A stretch of DNA of 64,000 bases from SKVR01 sp964491395 (GTDB lineage Bacteria > Bacteroidota > Bacteroidia > Bacteroidales > UBA7960). This document shows positions 60,924 to 64,000 of the stretch, piece after piece. The translations under genes were made by a program, and so were the position numbers. The notes beneath the pieces are model-generated. The model was not told the DNA's origin. It was given only the letters and a program-made list of their open reading frames with translations, and searched no databases. The stretch lies in assembly GCA_964491395.1 (NCBI GenBank), contig CAZBGI010000014.1, positions 1 through 64,000 of the forward strand. Reading direction: 5' to 3'. The number at the start of each line of letters is the position of its first letter. Position 1 is the stretch's first letter.

Positions 60924-61496
60924 TCAGGCTGCTCCTGTAATCAGCATCAGCAGCAGAACCAGATAATCCTTCAGGTATTTTCTGAGGTGCTCCAGCGCAG
61001 CACTAAGATGTGCCTCGACGGTTTTAACAGATATATCCATCTTGCTGGCAATATCAGCATAGGATAATCCGTGGCTACGGCTGTATTCATATACCATTCT
61101 GCGTTTGGGAGACATGGTTTCCATCCCCATGGCTACCAGGGCTTTGATTTCTTTTTGATGGATGTCGGAAGTATACGCTTCCGATGAAATCGCTTTTCCC
61201 AGCTCCTGTTTGCGATGACTTAATCTTACCTTCAGGTGTTCCTGATGATTGATGATCTTGTTCAGTGCCATGCGGTATAAGTATGATTTGAGTGAAGTCG
61301 TTATTTTCAACTCATCTCTCTTGACCCACAATTTTACAAAGATGTCCTGTACAATTTCTTCGGCCTCTTCCTGGTTGCCTGTCCTGATGGTGCAGTAACG
61401 GGAAAGAGGTTCGTACCAGGTCTGGAAGATTTCTTCAAAAATGCGCCTGTCTCCTTTGCGTAAACCTTCCATGAGATGGATGTTTTCGGGCTCCAT
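60924..61496 (-). CDS. ECF-type RNA polymerase sigma factor (Bacteroidota FecI-like)
   Basis: 190 residues from the chosen ATG at 61496 (MEPENIHLM); an earlier in-frame ATG at 61562 would add 22 residues of unlike composition. Region 2 reads FEEIFQTWYEPLSRYCTIRTGNQEEAEEIVQDIFVKLW. Region 4 reads GMETMSPKRRMVYEYSRSHGLSYADIASKMDISVKTVEAHLSAALEHLRKYL. The hydrophobic end (LVLLLMLI) is common in Bacteroidota sigma factors of this type. The next gene is its FecR anti-sigma factor. Its likely targets include the STN-barrel and beta-helix genes downstream. Confidence 0.94.
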   Translation of the reverse strand: MEPENIHLMEGLRKGDRRIFEEIFQTWYEPLSRYCTIRTGNQEEAEEIVQDIFVKLWVKRDELKITTSLKSYLYRMALNKIINHQEHLKVRLSHRKQELGKAISSEAYTSDIHQKEIKALVAMGMETMSPKRRMVYEYSRSHGLSYADIASKMDISVKTVEAHLSAALEHLRKYLKDYLVLLLMLITGAA

Positions 61497-61587
61497 GCTG
61501 AATAGTGGGTTATGTTGAATTTGGTTTAATTGGCTTATGAGTGACAGTTCAGAGGGGGCCAACCCTTAGTCTGCCTACCCGCAAAAA

Positions 61588-61633
61588 CAAAAACAGGCTG
61601 TATCAGAAAGCTTCACCTGCCTGATACAGCCTG
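61588..61633 (-). terminator. Terminator after pepT
   Basis: A perfect 13-base stem CAGGCTGTATCAG / CTGATACAGCCTG with a 14-base loop, followed on the minus strand by TTTTTGTTTTTG. It lies 23 bases past the pepT stop and separates it from the sigma gene. Confidence 0.9.
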
Positions 61634-61655
61634 CTGAGTCTATCAGGAGGATAGA

Positions 61656-62885
61656 TTATTGTTTGGCGTACAATTCAATGATTTTTAATATCACCTTTGT
61701 CGCTTTCTCCATGCTCTCCAATGGGATAAATTCATATTTACCGTGGAAATTATGGCCTCCGGCAAATATATTGGGGCAGGGAAGGCCCATGTAGGAAAGT
61801 CTCGAACCATCTGTGCCTCCACGGATGGGTTTGATGTTGGGTTTAATGCCTACTTCTTTCATAGCCTCACTGGCAATTTCTACAATATGATAGACAGGCT
61901 CTACTTTTTCGCGCATGTTGTAGTACTGGTCTTTCATTTCAACTTTCAGGGTGCCTTCTCCATGTTTTTTGTTGATAAAGTCTGCTGCCTCCCGGAATAG
62001 TTTTTTGCGGTTTTCAAACTTTTGCCTGTCGTGGTCTCTGATGATGTATTGCAATACAGACTCTTCTACTGTGCCATCAAATTTGATCAGGTGAAAGAAT
62101 CCTTCATAGTGTTCGGTAAATTCAGGACGGTCAAACACAGGTAGCATATCGTTGAACTCGCTACCCACAATCATAGAGTTGACCATTTTGTTTTTAGACA
62201 TTCCCGGATGGACATTGCGTCCCTGCACCATGACTTTGGCATAAGCGGCATTGAAGTTTTCAAATTCCAGTTCACCTACTTCTCCTCCATCCACGGTATA
62301 GGCATATTGGGCACCAAATTTTTTCACATCAAAATGATCTACTCCTTTTCCGATTTCTTCATCGGGGGTAAAGCCAATCTTGATGGTTCCGTGTTTTATC
62401 TCAGGATTTTGGGTCAGGTATTCAATGGCGGTCATTATTTCTGCTATTCCGGCTTTGTCGTCGGCTCCCAGCAAGGTAGTGCCATCTGTGGTTATCAGAG
62501 TTTGACCCACATATTTTTTAAGTTCAGGAAAGTCGGCAACTTTCAGAAACATCTGCTTCTCATGGTTGATAAGAATATCTTCACCATCATAATCTTCCAC
62601 GATGTTGGGTTTTATGTCTGCTCCAGACATGTCCGGGGCTGTATCCACGTGTGAAAGAAACCCAATTACAGGCACTTCTTTGTCAATATTGGAAGGCAGA
62701 GTAGCCATTACATAGCAGTTCTCGTCTACATGGGCATCTTCAAGACCCATTTCCCTGAGCTCTTCTACCAGCACCCTGGCCAGGTTAAACTGTTTTTTTG
62801 TGCTTGGAAAAGTCTGGGAAGTAGGATCAGCCTGTGTATCGATGCCGATATACTTGTAAAATTTTTCTAACAATGTTTGTTTCAT
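61656..62885 (-). CDS. pepT: Peptidase T (aminotripeptidase)
   Basis: A cytoplasmic zinc aminopeptidase that removes the N-terminal residue of tripeptides. It is 409 residues, the normal length. Landmarks: YIGIDTQADPTSQTFPSTKKQ at the N-terminus, metal ligands in FLSHVDTAPDMSG, TLLGADDKAGIAEIM, the catalytic/metal Glu pair in FTPDEEIGKGVDHFD, YTVDGGEVGELEFENFNAA, RGGTDGSRLSYMGLPCPNIFAGGHNFHGKYEF. The start is at the family N-terminus. It is next to an oligopeptide-transporter-family gene on the same strand, so uptake and breakdown of small peptides may be coupled. A strong terminator follows. Confidence 0.96.
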   Translation of the reverse strand: MKQTLLEKFYKYIGIDTQADPTSQTFPSTKKQFNLARVLVEELREMGLEDAHVDENCYVMATLPSNIDKEVPVIGFLSHVDTAPDMSGADIKPNIVEDYDGEDILINHEKQMFLKVADFPELKKYVGQTLITTDGTTLLGADDKAGIAEIMTAIEYLTQNPEIKHGTIKIGFTPDEEIGKGVDHFDVKKFGAQYAYTVDGGEVGELEFENFNAAYAKVMVQGRNVHPGMSKNKMVNSMIVGSEFNDMLPVFDRPEFTEHYEGFFHLIKFDGTVEESVLQYIIRDHDRQKFENRKKLFREAADFINKKHGEGTLKVEMKDQYYNMREKVEPVYHIVEIASEAMKEVGIKPNIKPIRGGTDGSRLSYMGLPCPNIFAGGHNFHGKYEFIPLESMEKATKVILKIIELYAKQ

Positions 62886-62995
62886 AATATATCAGGAGTT
62901 AAGGTGAAGGTTCAGGCCGGGAAATGACAGATGAGTATTTTGTTTTTCTCCAACCTGAACCTGCAATGTTTAAAAATACAAATTATCTTTAAGAA

Positions 62996-64000
62996 TTACT
63001 CTTCAATTTTTGCTTTGATTGAGTTTCTGAACAGGTAAATGCAAAGCAGTGCAAACATAACCAGACCGAGATATTGAGCTCCACTGCCCTCCATCCACTG
63101 TGCTGCTTCCAGGTTAAGGCCGCCGAACTTCATGATGGCACTTATCACTCCCATCAGGGCGCCACCGGCAATGAATCCACTGGCAATGAGGGTGCCTCGC
63201 TCACGTCTTATAGTATTAAGTTTTTCATTTTTACTGCGCGTGCTTACATAATGAGCAATGATTCCTCCTACAAGCAATGGGGTGTTTAATCCGATGGGGA
63301 TAAACATGCCCAGGGCAAATGCCAGCGCGGGGACACCCAGCATGGTCAGAATCAGCGAAAGGAAAGCGCCTGCACCATAAAGTAACCAGGGTGCAGAGCC
63401 ACCGGTCATCATGGGTTCAATAACTGCAGCCATGGCGTTGGCCTGAGGTGCCACCAGTGCTCCTTCTCCTTTAAAACCATAGGTCTGGTTGAGAATGATG
63501 ATGACTCCCCCCACGGTTGCCGCCGACACGATGGTACCCAAAAACTTCCATCCCTGCTGTTTGTAGGGGGAAGATCCCAGCCAGTAACCAATTTTAAGGT
63601 CTGTGATAAATCCTCCGGCCATGGCCAGGGCGGTGCAAACCACACCTCCAATAATCAAAGCCGCCACCATTCCTGATGTTCCGCTCAGGCCTGCTGCTGC
63701 CATGATCAGCGAAGTAATAATCAGGGTCATCAGTGTCATTCCTGATACCGGGTTGGTTCCTACAATGGCAATAGCGTTGGCCGCCACAGTGGTGAACAGG
63801 AAAGATATGATCAAAACAATCATCAAGGCAATGAGGGCGTGACCTAAATTTTCGACGACTCCAAACTGAAAGAATATGAAAATCAGTAGGGTAGTAAAAA
63901 GTATTCCACCCATAATGATACTCATGGGAAGGTCGCGGCGTGTTCGAAGGTTGTTCTCTGCGGTGGCATGTTTGCTGAAAGTTTCTTTTACAGCCAACTT
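62996..64000 (-). CDS. OPT-family oligopeptide transporter, C-terminal half (cut by window edge)
   Basis: The frame is open to the end of the window, so the N-terminus is missing; about 335 residues are visible (OPT proteins are usually 600-680). At least eight hydrophobic helices are seen. Family stretches include VGTNPVSGMTLMTLIITSLI, GGFITDLKIGYWLGSSPYKQQGWKFLGTIVSA, PQANAMAAVIEPMMTG and GVPALAFALGMFIPIGLNTPLLVGGIIAHY. The family imports oligopeptides or metal chelates by proton symport in the inner membrane. pepT, which digests tripeptides, begins 110 bases downstream on the same strand, so peptide uptake is favoured. Confidence 0.93.
   Translation of the reverse strand, partial: KLAVKETFSKHATAENNLRTRRDLPMSIIMGGILFTTLLIFIFFQFGVVENLGHALIALMIVLIISFLFTTVAANAIAIVGTNPVSGMTLMTLIITSLIMAAAGLSGTSGMVAALIIGGVVCTALAMAGGFITDLKIGYWLGSSPYKQQGWKFLGTIVSAATVGGVIIILNQTYGFKGEGALVAPQANAMAAVIEPMMTGGSAPWLLYGAGAFLSLILTMLGVPALAFALGMFIPIGLNTPLLVGGIIAHYVSTRSKNEKLNTIRRERGTLIASGFIAGGALMGVISAIMKFGGLNLEAAQWMEGSGAQYLGLVMFALLCIYLFRNSIKAKIEE

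Overview
The window is chromosomal DNA of a free-living member of the Bacteroidota. The order cannot be fixed from sequence alone, but the gene set resembles marine or sediment Bacteroidia such as Marinilabiliales relatives. The evidence is: type IX secretion (T9SS) sorting domains of both type A and type B; PorP/SprF-like and PorE-like outer-membrane partners; gliding-type GldF/GldG; an ECF sigma / FecR pair; SprB-type repeats; weak or absent Shine-Dalgarno sites; and promoter boxes of the Bacteroidota type (TTTG, 19-21 bases, TAnnTTTG). No rRNA, tRNA, CRISPR array, insertion sequence or prophage is visible. Most of the window is ordinary chromosome. The AT-rich first 1.6 kb, which holds an orphan lipoprotein and a gene remnant, looks like accessory DNA.

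Layout. 1-1.6 kb: lipoprotein/barrel gene and a broken lipoprotein gene. 1.6-5.3 kb: ettA followed 5 bases later by a sigma-54 activator. 5.3-9.8 kb: two small membrane proteins, an SGNH lipoprotein hydrolase and kynureninase. 8.5-11.3 kb: the two halves of the animal-type lysine-degrading enzyme AASS as separate genes (saccharopine dehydrogenase and lysine-ketoglutarate reductase). 11.5-14.5 kb: a HAD phosphatase and a long KamA-family radical-SAM aminomutase whose substrate residues are those of glutamate, not lysine, 2,3-aminomutase. 14.6-31.2 kb: a three-gene surface locus read right to left, made of a 4290-residue repeat adhesin with a type-B T9SS sorting domain, a PorE-like OmpA protein carrying an extra SPOR domain, and a PorP/SprF protein. 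31.6-39.6 kb: purC and phoH on the minus strand, diverging from a DUF62 enzyme, gldF, gldG, a DUF4340 gene and dnaN. 39.6-48.7 kb: an ABC-F protein, a cold-shock protein, PEP carboxykinase with an unusual 214-residue C-terminal extension, a photolyase-family protein without the family's iron-sulfur ligands, a flavin reductase, a pentapeptide protein and a methyltransferase. 49.2-61.5 kb: two large convergent T9SS type-A surface proteins and an ECF sigma / FecR / STN-beta-barrel group. 61.6-64 kb: peptidase T and an OPT-family transporter cut by the window edge.

How the genes work together. Three themes stand out. First, surface display: the giant adhesin and its two outer-membrane neighbours look like a dedicated type-B T9SS export unit, and GldF/GldG plus the two type-A cargo proteins fit the same lifestyle. 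Second, a surface-signalling group in which the usual SusC/FecA TonB-dependent transducer is replaced by a small barrel carrying only the STN signalling domain, 12 bases upstream of the surface protein gene it probably controls. Third, amino-acid catabolism (tryptophan through kynureninase, lysine through saccharopine, peptides through PepT and OPT) with PEP carboxykinase for gluconeogenesis. The best candidates for something undescribed are the STN-barrel signalling locus, the PEPCK C-terminal domain and the nested repeat architecture of the adhesin.
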